DNA of 64,000 bases from positions 124,001-188,000 of the forward strand of contig DEAD01000008.1 of NCBI GenBank assembly GCA_002346645.1, written 5' to 3'. This document shows positions 41,991 through 49,936 of this stretch, in pieces. Source of the stretch: Dehalococcoidia bacterium UBA2991 (GTDB taxonomy: Bacteria; Chloroflexota; Dehalococcoidia; Tepidiformales; Tepidiformaceae). The notes beneath the pieces are model-generated. The model saw nothing but the letters and a program-made list of their open reading frames with translations, was not told the DNA's origin and did no database searches. Numbering within the stretch: the stretch's first letter is position 1; each line of letters starts with the position of its first letter. The position numbers and the translations under genes are program-made.

Positions 41991-43273
41991 ACGGAGCTAC
42001 CTAGGTCAGCTGCTAGGCCGTCAGCAAAAGGCCCTCGTAACGCAGCCAAAGTGATCCTTCCGGTTAGATCATCGGTGCTCTCAGCGTAGACAGAGCAATA
42101 GTTATCGGTAAGACCGTGCCAACGGACACCCTCTTCGGTCATTCGAGAATCCTCCCAAAGAACAGGCCTTATTTCACCACTGAAGCGGGCGCGAAAAGCC
42201 ACTGCGAGATCCTTTCCAAGCGCAAGAAGACGACCCATACGCTCCTTGCGCACTTCTACAGGAACCTGATTAGTCATTCCGGCGGCAGCAGTGCGACTTC
42301 GGGGGGAGTACGGAAAAGCGTGGATGCGAGCAAAAGCAGCCTCCTCGCAAAGAGCAAGGGTGCTATCAAAATCTTCATCTCGTTCGCCAGGAAAGCCCGC
42401 AATCACATCGGTGGTGACAGCAGCATCTGGAACAGCCGTACGAATGCGGTCGAGTGCACCACGGTAAGCGGCAGAGTCGTAACGTCGTCGCATCCGCGCA
42501 AGAACGGGGTCGGCACCAGACTGGAGAGCAAGATGGAAATGGGGCATAAGGCGAGGGTCATCCCAAAGACTCACTAGCCCTGGAGTTATGTCTTGTGGCT
42601 GGAGGGAGCTAAAGCGAAGGCGAGGCATTTCCGTCCTAGCTAGTACACCTGCAATCAAATCGAAAGGGCCTAGGGGCTCGGGGAGGTCACGGCCCCAAGC
42701 ACCTAACTGCGTGCCCGTCAGGACAACCTCACGGGCACCTCGAACATGGGCAGCTTCAACATCCTGCGCTACTGCATCAATGGATCGAGAAATTTCCCGA
42801 CCACGGGTGCGAGGCACTATGCAAAAGGCACAAACATCATTGCAACCCTCCTGGGCCTTTACAAAAGCACGGGTGTGCAACTGGGGCATGTTCTTCTGAG
42901 AGGCCCCAGGTAACGGTGGAGCGGCAGCAATCAGTCGAGCCACCAATTGCGCTTGATCTTCTTCGGACGTCCCACCGACAAAGTCAGCCCCTAGAGCTTC
43001 AACGGCATCGGCACCGACCGAGCGTGGAAAGCAGCCCGTAACAGCAACCGGCGCAGAAGGGGAGAGCCTGCGGGCAGCACGTATAAGGCGGCGAGACTTG
43101 CGATCAGCAGCGTGCGTCACGGAACAGGTATTCACCACAACGGCATCAGCCTCGCACATGGAATCGACGACGTCATAGCCCTCCGCCCCTAGCCGCCTAG
43201 CAATAGCCTCGCTATCAGCAAGATTGAGCTTGCAACCCAAGGTAAGCACGGATACGACTCGACGGCGGGACAT
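41987..43273 (-). CDS. mtaB: tRNA threonylcarbamoyladenosine methylthiotransferase MtaB
   Basis: Radical SAM methylthiotransferase of 428 residues that makes ms2t6A37 in tRNA. The N-terminal UPF0004 cysteines are at about 14, 50 and 81 (TLGCKLN, NTCSVTH, VTGCFPR). The SAM cluster is in EGCNDVCAFCIVPRTRG (144, 148, 151). A TRAM-like C-terminus (FSGEIRPVLWEDSR) follows. The frame is open to 43672, but family similarity begins at the ATG at 43273, and the extra part overlaps a plus-strand gene, so I placed the start at 43273. It overlaps scpB by 4 nt. Confidence 0.93.
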   Translation of the reverse strand: MSRRRVVSVLTLGCKLNLADSEAIARRLGAEGYDVVDSMCEADAVVVNTCSVTHAADRKSRRLIRAARRLSPSAPVAVTGCFPRSVGADAVEALGADFVGGTSEEDQAQLVARLIAAAPPLPGASQKNMPQLHTRAFVKAQEGCNDVCAFCIVPRTRGREISRSIDAVAQDVEAAHVRGAREVVLTGTQLGAWGRDLPEPLGPFDLIAGVLARTEMPRLRFSSLQPQDITPGLVSLWDDPRLMPHFHLALQSGADPVLARMRRRYDSAAYRGALDRIRTAVPDAAVTTDVIAGFPGERDEDFDSTLALCEEAAFARIHAFPYSPRSRTAAAGMTNQVPVEVRKERMGRLLALGKDLAVAFRARFSGEIRPVLWEDSRMTEEGVRWHGLTDNYCSVYAESTDDLTGRITLAALRGPFADGLAADLGSSV

Positions 43274-43335
43274 AGCGGTATGGTATCTCCACAGAGAGGC
43301 AGAGGGCAGGGCGGGGTGTTTCACCAGGAGGCATC

Positions 43336-43713
43336 GTGCAGCAGGAACAGAGCACATCGCGAGTAACAGTCTTAGCCCTCGACCGCTGGGGTAGCATCCT
43401 AGTAAGCAAGGAAGGCCCTCCTTGGACTTGGCTACAACGGGACGAAAGCCCTGACACAGGCGCGCTCCGAATCTTCGAAGAAGCGACTGGAACACTCCTG
43501 GAGGAACTCCACTTGTTTCATCACGGAGAGCCAAGCCACCACGTGTACTACTGCGACCCCGACCTGGAAGTCGCGGACCTCTCTCCCCCTCCAGGAATGT
43601 CTCTCCATTACATTTCACCGGTGGAGATCGACGTCGCCACCTTCCCCAATGAGGCAAGGTCTCTGTTAACAAAATTCGTGATTAGCACCGCTTACCGAGC
43701 AATGTTTCATTAG
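43336..43713 (+). CDS. Nudix-like protein with degenerate Nudix box
   Basis: A 125-residue protein with a strong GGAGGCATC site before a GTG start. RVTVLALDRWGSILVSKEGPPWTWLQ matches the first strands of Nudix hydrolases. The Nudix box region reads GALRIFEEATGTLLEEL, where REUxEExGU is expected. Two metal-binding Glu positions are replaced (Ile and Ala), so hydrolase activity is doubtful. It lies opposite the rejected N-terminal extension of mtaB and upstream of the CNNM gene. Confidence 0.65.
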   Translation: MQQEQSTSRVTVLALDRWGSILVSKEGPPWTWLQRDESPDTGALRIFEEATGTLLEELHLFHHGEPSHHVYYCDPDLEVADLSPPPGMSLHYISPVEIDVATFPNEARSLLTKFVISTAYRAMFH

Positions 43714-43769
43714 CTAGGTTACTGCACCCAACAGCGCGAGCCGTACCATGGAAGGCCGAGGGGGCCTCC

Positions 43770-45098
43770 GTGTCTGAAGTCACGATCACCATCGGCCTGT
43801 TGGCTGTACTCGCACTTGTTGCTGCAAACGGCTTATTTGTCGCTACTGAGTTCGCCTACGTAGCGGTACGACGAACTCGAATCGAGCATCTTGCAAGCAG
43901 CGGCCATACACGCGCGCGTCTATTACTGGGCTCACTGAATCAGCTCGACATGTACATAGCTGCAACGCAGCTTGGCATCACGATGTCGAGCCTCGGCTTG
44001 GGGTGGGTGGGTGAGCCAGCATTAGCCAGCCTCATCGAGCCCGTCCTAGAGGACTTGTTCGGGGACTGGGCAGGAACTGCGGCCTCACACACAATCGCCG
44101 TCACGATCACGTTCATCCTGATCACTGTCTTACACATAGTGTTCGGAGAGCTTGCACCCAAGACCCTGGCCTTATCGCAGTCCGAGCGCACTGCACTTTG
44201 GGTTGTTGCACCTATTGAAGTATTCGCTCGCATCTTTCGGCCATTCATCATTGTGCTAAACGGGATGGGGCTGGCGGTAACTCGTCTAGTAGGGGTGCAA
44301 CCCGTTTCTGAGGAAGACTCCACCCTTGCACCCGAGGAACTAGAGCTCGTGATGGAGGCAACCGCACGAGCCGGATTACTCTCGACTGCAGAACTCTTGT
44401 TAGCACGTAGAGGACTTGAATTCGGAGAAATTCAGGCTGACCAGATAATGGCTCCACGGACAGAGGTCATCGCTATCGATACCAACTCATCGATCACAGA
44501 AGTCATTGCTATCACCACTTCCCATACCCACCGAAGGTATCCAGTTTACGAGGACGACCTCGACCACATCATTGGCCTTTTAGACACCAAGGAACTAATG
44601 GGCCTCGTTGGTGAAGAAGGCCAGGACTGGCGGTCACTAGTGGGACCGGTGGTGGCAATTCCTGAATCAGTAAGTGTCGAGGTCGCAGTGACTGAGATGA
44701 GGGCCCAGGGCGCGAAGCTAGTAGTGCTCGTGGACGAACACGGTGGGACAAGCGGCATCCTTAGCGGGGACGACGTCTTGGCCCGACTCCTGGGGGAGTG
44801 GCACGGTGGAACAAGACAGCAGGCCGGAGAACGTATCCGCCAACTACCGAACGGGAATTTAATGCTCGACGGGCTAGCACTGGCGGCAGATCTGGAAGAA
44901 ATTACCGAAATCAAGCTCGAGGGGACCGGTGAGGACTTCGACACCATCAGTGGCTTTGCTATGGAACGACTAGGCCATATCCCCGCTGTTGGCGAGCGCT
45001 TCGCTGAAGGGGGCTACGAGTTCCAGGTCACAGCCATGGACGGCCGGCGAGTAGCACGCGTAATAGCGCGCCGGAACGTTACTCCGGAGCTGCGTTAG
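43770..45098 (+). CDS. CNNM/CorC-type hemolysin-family membrane protein
   Basis: A 442-residue protein with an N-terminal CNNM transmembrane domain (about 1-190, four hydrophobic segments; NGLFVATEFAYVAVRRTRIEHLAS). A CBS pair is at about 215-340 (IMAPRTEVIAID, HTHRRYPVYEDDLDHIIGLLDTKEL, VDEHGGTSGILSGDDVL). A CorC_HlyC domain is at the end (ISGFAMERLGHIPAVGERF). Relatives export Mg2+ or Co2+; true hemolysis is not implied. Start GTG at 43770. The stop is interleaved with that of the converging PAP2 gene (TTAG). Confidence 0.9.
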   Translation: MSEVTITIGLLAVLALVAANGLFVATEFAYVAVRRTRIEHLASSGHTRARLLLGSLNQLDMYIAATQLGITMSSLGLGWVGEPALASLIEPVLEDLFGDWAGTAASHTIAVTITFILITVLHIVFGELAPKTLALSQSERTALWVVAPIEVFARIFRPFIIVLNGMGLAVTRLVGVQPVSEEDSTLAPEELELVMEATARAGLLSTAELLLARRGLEFGEIQADQIMAPRTEVIAIDTNSSITEVIAITTSHTHRRYPVYEDDLDHIIGLLDTKELMGLVGEEGQDWRSLVGPVVAIPESVSVEVAVTEMRAQGAKLVVLVDEHGGTSGILSGDDVLARLLGEWHGGTRQQAGERIRQLPNGNLMLDGLALAADLEEITEIKLEGTGEDFDTISGFAMERLGHIPAVGERFAEGGYEFQVTAMDGRRVARVIARRNVTPELR

Positions 45099-45922
45099 CC
45101 AGGGGGCCGTGGTCCCGTATATGAGGCGGAACGGTATAAGCGGCCTAAGGCCTTAGCTTTTATAAAAGCTAAGGCCTTAGGCCGGACTCTTCGCATCCCC
45201 TCGGCAACAGCAAGACCAACCAAAGAGACCACCGCACCAAAAACTGCATCGATTATGAAATGGTTTGCCGTCATCACAATTGAAAAAAGCATAAGCACAG
45301 GCCAAAGCAAACCCGCAGCAACCATCAATGGCTGCCCACGTCCCACCCAGGCCAAGGCACCACCGAGGAGCATCGACCAACCGAAGTGGAGACTAGGTAC
45401 TGCAGCGTATGGATTCACGAAGGCCTGTGCCTCCTGGGCCTGGTAACCAACACGGTCCAGCACAGCCATAGTGTCAACATAGCCAGCAAAGGGAATCAGG
45501 CGAGGCGGGGCAACAGGGTAGAGAGCATAGATGATCACACCGATCGCGCCGGAGGCAAGAAAAGCAGTTCGCACCAAGCCATAGGTAGAGCGGTGATAAA
45601 CCCACAAAAAAATAGCCAAAACAATGACAAGAGGCATGTGGCCCCAGAAATAGATCCAATTCATGAATCGGACGGCCCAGTATTCGTCAATTACCCAGGA
45701 CTGCCACTCAATCTCCCAATAGATACCAAGAGCTTGTTCAAGAGCAATGAGATCTAGCCCATTGGAGAGAGCTTCACCAGCCCGGTCTACAACAGCGCCA
45801 CGAATAAAGAAGTAGACAAGGAAAGCAATGACAACCACAATCGCTTCCTGAATACCCGTACGGCGAGAAAAACTCCAAAACAGAAGCGCTTGAACTCTTA
45901 CGGTTTCCAAGTTGATAGCCAT
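45095..45922 (-). CDS. PAP2-family (Aur1/Ipt1-like) membrane phosphotransferase
   Basis: Integral membrane protein of 275 residues with about six spans. Catalytic segments of the PAP2_3 group are present: AAVPSLHFGWSMLLGG (PSLH) and MTANHFIIDAVFGAVV (HxxxD). This subgroup includes inositol-phosphate transferases and lipid-phosphate phosphatases. The frame is open to a TTG at 45952; I chose the ATG at 45922. The C-terminal tail after the last helix is basic and contains the stretch encoded by the 44-bp palindrome (45141-45184). A role in inositol-lipid synthesis, perhaps with the nucleotidyltransferase at 4300, is only a hint. Confidence 0.82.
   Translation of the reverse strand: MAINLETVRVQALLFWSFSRRTGIQEAIVVVIAFLVYFFIRGAVVDRAGEALSNGLDLIALEQALGIYWEIEWQSWVIDEYWAVRFMNWIYFWGHMPLVIVLAIFLWVYHRSTYGLVRTAFLASGAIGVIIYALYPVAPPRLIPFAGYVDTMAVLDRVGYQAQEAQAFVNPYAAVPSLHFGWSMLLGGALAWVGRGQPLMVAAGLLWPVLMLFSIVMTANHFIIDAVFGAVVSLVGLAVAEGMRRVRPKALAFIKAKALGRLYRSASYTGPRPPG
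45141..45184. repeat. Perfect 44-bp palindrome within PAP2 gene
   Basis: A perfect inverted repeat with two 22-nt arms and no loop; the centre lies between 45162 and 45163. The arm begins CGGCCTAAGGCCTTAGCTTT, and the right arm is its exact complement. It starts 43 nt after the CNNM gene stop and encodes about residues 247-261 of the 275-residue PAP2 protein, in the cytoplasmic tail. As RNA it would form a very stable hairpin on either strand, but no T-run follows on either side, so a classical terminator is not clear. Confidence 0.97.
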
Positions 45923-46012
45923 CTCAGCGGGACTCAGGCCTTGCCGCCTCAAGGGGGAAGGCTACACTCTCCGCAAACGCAAGCTACCAAATTTCTAGAA
46001 GAGGGCCAAACC

Positions 46013-47521
46013 ATGGATATTTCCGTAGCCCAGGGTGACATTAGCAAGACAGAGGCAGATATCGTCATCGTCAATTTATTCGAGGGCGTGAAGACCCCGA
46101 GTGGGGCCACAGGCGCTGTCGACCAAGCGCTCGAAGGAGCAATCAGCCATCTAATCGAGCTGGGTGACATCCGAGGTAAAGCAGGAGAGCTAACCATCAT
46201 TCACACATTCGGCAAGATTGCAGCCCCTCGGGTAGTTGTAGCCGGCCTTGGAAAAACTGAAGACTTCGACATTCACAGCATACGGAACCTCTCTGCGGAA
46301 ATAATCCGGTCCTGCCGAAAGCCCGGCGTAACCAATGTTGCCAGCATCACACATGGTGCTGGCATCGGAGGACTCTCCCCAGACTCTTGTGCGCAGGCGA
46401 TGGCAGAGGGTGCTGTTCTAGGGGCCTATCAGTTCCTGCGCCACAAAACAGGATCAGACGAGGACGCCAAGGCCGCAATCACTCAACTTACACTCGTTGA
46501 GCAGGACAACACCAAGATCGAAAGCATGGTGAATGCGGCAGAGCGAGGACGAGTATTGGCAGAAGCAACGAACCTCGCACGCGATCTCGCAAATGAACCC
46601 GCAAACCACCTCAACCCAACGGACCTAGCCGCACGGGCAGCCGGAGTAGCAAGTGCTCCCAACCTAGAGCTCGAAGTCATGGAAGAAAAGGAGATGGAAG
46701 AAAAAGGCATGGGCGCGTTGCTTTCCGTGGCACGGGGAAGTGTGCAACCAGCCAAGCTCATCCGTATCAGCTACAAGGGACGAGGTGCGGAAGGATATGA
46801 CCTGGCACTCGTTGGCAAGGGCATCACGTTTGATACCGGAGGAATCAGCATTAAACCCGCGCAGGGCATGGAAGCTATGAAGGCAGACATGACAGGCGCG
46901 GCTTCAGTCATCGCGGCGATGCAAGCAATAGCAGCACTCGCGCCAAACGCCGATATTCTCGCCATAGCCCCCTGTACAGAGAATATGCCCGGCGGAAACG
47001 CAAGCCGGCCAGGTGATGTGGTAGCCGCCATGAACGGGAAAACTATAGAGATCCTGAATACTGATGCGGAGGGTCGGTTAGTCCTAGCCGATGGACTCTG
47101 CTACGCACGCGAGCTAGGCGCCCGTCATATCGTCGACGTGGCGACATTGACCGGGGCAATCAGTGTGGCACTAGGAGAACAGGCCTACGGTCTCATGACA
47201 AACGACGATAGCCTCGCCAAAAGATTCGAGTCAGCAGCCGAGGCAGCAGGAGAACGCAGTTGGCGCCTACCAATGTTCAAGGAGTACGACGATCAGATAA
47301 AAAGCACAGTGGGTGAGATCAAGAACACGGGTGGGCGGGGTGCAGGAAGCATTACGGCTGCCAAATTCCTGGAGCACTTCGTCGACACCACACCCTGGGT
47401 TCACCTCGATATCGCAGGCGTGGACATGGCTTCGAAGGACAAGGGATGGATCTCCAAGGGTGCAAGTGGACAAGCGGTGCGCGCGCTCGTAAATCTGGCA
47501 CTCGACTTTGCAGTTGATTAG
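46013..47521 (+). CDS. pepA: Leucyl aminopeptidase (M17)
   Basis: Cytosolic M17 metallo-aminopeptidase of 502 residues from the ATG at 46013; the 41 extra in-frame residues upstream lack similarity. The N-domain starts ISVAQGDISKTEADIVIVNLFEG. The catalytic domain has LVGKGITFDTGGISIKPAQGMEAMKADM, NTDAEGRLVLADGLCYA (NTDAEGRL signature) and the C-terminal GSITAAKFLEHFV. It releases N-terminal amino acids during peptide recycling and may also bind DNA. It is divergent from the PAP2 gene and followed by a hairpin. Confidence 0.95.
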   Translation: MDISVAQGDISKTEADIVIVNLFEGVKTPSGATGAVDQALEGAISHLIELGDIRGKAGELTIIHTFGKIAAPRVVVAGLGKTEDFDIHSIRNLSAEIIRSCRKPGVTNVASITHGAGIGGLSPDSCAQAMAEGAVLGAYQFLRHKTGSDEDAKAAITQLTLVEQDNTKIESMVNAAERGRVLAEATNLARDLANEPANHLNPTDLAARAAGVASAPNLELEVMEEKEMEEKGMGALLSVARGSVQPAKLIRISYKGRGAEGYDLALVGKGITFDTGGISIKPAQGMEAMKADMTGAASVIAAMQAIAALAPNADILAIAPCTENMPGGNASRPGDVVAAMNGKTIEILNTDAEGRLVLADGLCYARELGARHIVDVATLTGAISVALGEQAYGLMTNDDSLAKRFESAAEAAGERSWRLPMFKEYDDQIKSTVGEIKNTGGRGAGSITAAKFLEHFVDTTPWVHLDIAGVDMASKDKGWISKGASGQAVRALVNLALDFAVD

Positions 47522-47555
47522 CCGAGATCCTCTGAGAATCCTCACTCACAGATTC

Positions 47556-47584
47556 GTCGGTAAAAGGACCGCATTTTTACCGAC
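47556..47584 (+). terminator. Hairpin/terminator after leucyl aminopeptidase
   Basis: Ten-bp perfect stem GTCGGTAAAA/TTTTACCGAC with a short loop, 35 nt after the pepA stop. The T-rich right arm gives a weak U-tract, so it can work as an intrinsic terminator. It lies between two plus-strand genes. Confidence 0.65.
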
Positions 47585-47667
47585 AGATAGGCTAATGGGC
47601 CCCTTTAGGCACGCTGCAATCAGCAACACCCTCTCCCAAATGGAACGCCGCCTGCTAGGATTCCGCC

Positions 47668-48561
47668 ATGCCTGAATACCAAGACATCCTCATTGAAAAA
47701 CGTGACCGCCATGCGATCATCACTCTCAACCGACCGGAGAAGATGAACGCACTTAGCCACAACCTTCGCGCCGAAGTATTCGATGCGATGAAGCACTTTG
47801 AGCTCGACGAAAGCGTGAAAGTGATAATCCTGCGCGGCTCGGGACGCGCCTTCAGTGCTGGATACGACCTCTCAGGTACTCCCCCGGACGAGCACAGCTA
47901 TGTCGACACGCGTAGCGGACTGCCTAGGGTAGGGCCGATCCATCCGGGACAAGGCCAATGGCCCCAACATTTACTCAGCGGTTACTGGCAAATCTGGGAC
48001 CTTACTAAACCGGTTATTGCTCAAGTGCACGGATACTGCCTGGCAGGAGGCACAGAGCTAGCAACTATGTGCGACCTCATGTTTATCGCTGAGGACGCCA
48101 TCATCGGTTACCCCCCAGTTAGAGCCATGACGAGCGTGGACATCATCTACCACCCCTGGCACATGCATCAGAAGAAAGTCCGAGAACTGCTCTACACCGG
48201 TGATAGCCTTACAGGACTAGAGGCAGTAGAGGTGGGTTGGGCAAACCGAGCAGTGCCGGTTGAAGGGCTGTGCGAAGCAACCGAAACGTTCGCCGAACGT
48301 ATTGCTAATATCGACTCACCCATGCTGCAAATGACGAAACGCCAGATAAATCGGGTTTACGAAATCATGGGGATTCGCACCTCGATGGCGGCAGGCGCTG
48401 ACATCCAGGCATTGAGTTCAGTGCGTCCCGGAGGCGGGGAATTTGGCCGTATTTCCCAGGAGAAGGGATTAAAGGCAGCCCTCGACTGGCGAGACGGACC
48501 CTTCGAAGACTACGGGAAGGCCCCTCCGGGCACGGCACGACCCAACCCCGCAACCTGGTGA
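47668..48561 (+). CDS. Crotonase (enoyl-CoA hydratase/isomerase) family protein, divergent active site
   Basis: Crotonase-fold protein of 297 residues. GSGRAFSAGYDL and GYCLAGGTELATMCDLM form the oxyanion hole. The first catalytic Glu site reads GYPPVR instead of the usual PE, as in the paralogue at 34747-35643. The second site reads VRELLYTG and keeps a Glu. The reaction is therefore uncertain. It overlaps the next gene, a PaaI-type thioesterase, by 4 nt (GTGA), so the two probably act on one acyl-CoA. Confidence 0.84.
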   Translation: MPEYQDILIEKRDRHAIITLNRPEKMNALSHNLRAEVFDAMKHFELDESVKVIILRGSGRAFSAGYDLSGTPPDEHSYVDTRSGLPRVGPIHPGQGQWPQHLLSGYWQIWDLTKPVIAQVHGYCLAGGTELATMCDLMFIAEDAIIGYPPVRAMTSVDIIYHPWHMHQKKVRELLYTGDSLTGLEAVEVGWANRAVPVEGLCEATETFAERIANIDSPMLQMTKRQINRVYEIMGIRTSMAAGADIQALSSVRPGGGEFGRISQEKGLKAALDWRDGPFEDYGKAPPGTARPNPATW

Positions 48562-48986
48562 GCACGGAGTCCGGAGACGCCATCTCCGAAGCTTTCGCAG
48601 AGCACTTTGAGAAGCATCCGCTACACCAAGCTCTGGGCGTGCGGCTAGAGGCACGCCAGGAGGACTTTGCAAGAATCTCTATTGCTCCTAGCGAAGTCAC
48701 CCAGGGAGGTATAGGAGGTAGCTTGCACGGGGGAGTCCTCGCTGCCCTCGTGGACATCGTAATGCTGGCCGCTTTATCAACCGTGCAGAGCGAAGGGAAA
48801 CATCCCGCGGGAACTGCCGACCTCAACATCACCTACCTGAGACCAGCGCTAGGAAAACTCATCTATGCAGAGGGAACAGTAGTGAAGCGAGGCCAGCAGC
48901 TTGCCATGATCGAAGTGTCCATCCTCGACGAACAGGGCCGACTCTGTGCCAAGGGACGAACGCTTTACGCCTTCCGCAAAGCTTAG
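48558..48986 (+). CDS. PaaI-family hotdog thioesterase
   Basis: A 142-residue hotdog-fold protein. The core GGIGGSLHGGVLAALVDIVMLAALSTV carries the HGG active-site region of PaaI-type thioesterases. ADLNITYLRPALGKLIYAEGTVVKRGQQ follows the family pattern. It would cleave an acyl- or aryl-CoA, possibly the product of the coupled crotonase upstream. Start GTG overlaps the crotonase stop. The stop is interleaved with that of the converging lipoprotein gene (TTAG). Confidence 0.88.
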   Translation: MSTESGDAISEAFAEHFEKHPLHQALGVRLEARQEDFARISIAPSEVTQGGIGGSLHGGVLAALVDIVMLAALSTVQSEGKHPAGTADLNITYLRPALGKLIYAEGTVVKRGQQLAMIEVSILDEQGRLCAKGRTLYAFRKA

Positions 48987-49666
48987 GAGCTTGAAGCCTC
49001 AATGCTTTCGAAAACCGAGAGGACTCGCTCGTACATACGTCTAGCCAGACGGACATTTAAAGCGATGTCCTCGGTCCCATCGAGCCCGCTCTGTCTAACA
49101 GCGTGCACAACGCGTCCAGTACGGAAACACACAACCGTCTCAACAAAACGACCGATCTCCGGAGTCTGCTGGCCTATGAGAAACCCTTGCACACCCTCCC
49201 CGATATCGGCGACCCAGAAATCAGTGAGGTCGGTTGCCGTACGCTCATCGACCAGGGTTCCGCAAAAGAGACTCATCGAGCCTTTAGCTGCATCGATATT
49301 GGAGTAGAGCGTGGACTGCACCGTAATAAGGGCAGGGCCTCCAAGATGAGTAAACGGTTCCTCCCAGGAGAATTCACGCAGAGCACCGATGATTCGCCCT
49401 CTAGCCTCAAGCTGGTTGACTTTACCCCGAAGGTTTTCTTCTCCGAAAAGCTGGGCCCAAGATGCGTTATCAAAGGTGTTGGTGATCTCCTGTTCCATGG
49501 GGATGGGCAAGTCATCGAAGGTGAGGAGCATCTCCTCAAGGGGGTATTCGTTATCAGGAAGTTCAGTGAGAAAACCTTCCTCTTCAGCCGAACAGCTAGC
49601 GAACAGCAAGAGGCAAAGGGCCAACAGGGCAGGGACGCTAATGAGCCTAAATAAGAGACATTGCAC
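48983..49666 (-). CDS. Predicted lipoprotein of unknown function
   Basis: A 227-residue secreted protein with a signal peptide and lipobox LLFASC-S (lipidated Cys near residue 25). The mature part starts acidic (AEEEGFLTELPDNEYPLEEM) and looks like an alpha/beta domain (LPIPMEQEITNTFDNASWAQ; ATDLTDFWVADIGEGVQGFLIG; VVCFRTGRVVHAVRQ). I know no family. Start GTG at 49666. It is one of two lipoproteins in the window. Confidence 0.7.
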   Translation of the reverse strand: MQCLLFRLISVPALLALCLLLFASCSAEEEGFLTELPDNEYPLEEMLLTFDDLPIPMEQEITNTFDNASWAQLFGEENLRGKVNQLEARGRIIGALREFSWEEPFTHLGGPALITVQSTLYSNIDAAKGSMSLFCGTLVDERTATDLTDFWVADIGEGVQGFLIGQQTPEIGRFVETVVCFRTGRVVHAVRQSGLDGTEDIALNVRLARRMYERVLSVFESIEASSS

Positions 49667-49753
49667 GAGGAATGACCATCGTAACGGACAGTGGGACTGG
49701 CGGCTTCGTCTCCGGAGGGTAACGATCAGTGCACTACTTCGAGGGAGGATGCA

Positions 49754-49936
49754 TTGACCGGTTTCCTGGCAGGGATGTTAGTTCTATTCGGGGTGGGAGT
49801 CGTGGTGGGCGCAGTGATATTCCGCTGGCAGCGGGCAATTGCAGCCCTACGAGTCTTACGGCGAATCGGATGGGGTTACGTAATCGCCATCCTTGTACTT
49901 GCAGGAATCTACATTTTCCGAGATGGCGGGTTTTAA
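49754..49936 (+). CDS. Small two-span membrane protein
   Basis: A 60-residue protein starting at a TTG that follows GGGAGGATGCA. It has two hydrophobic helices (TGFLAGMLVLFGVGVVVGAVIF and GYVIAILVLAGIYIF) joined by a basic segment (RWQRAIAALRVLRRIGW). Its stop TAA is directly followed by the GTG of the glycerate kinase gene, so the two are cotranscribed. Function unknown. Confidence 0.6.
   Translation: MTGFLAGMLVLFGVGVVVGAVIFRWQRAIAALRVLRRIGWGYVIAILVLAGIYIFRDGGF

Noticed and set aside
43274..43672. N-terminal extension of mtaB by 133 codons
   Set aside because: Family similarity starts at 43273, and a plus-strand gene with a good ribosome site occupies the same DNA.
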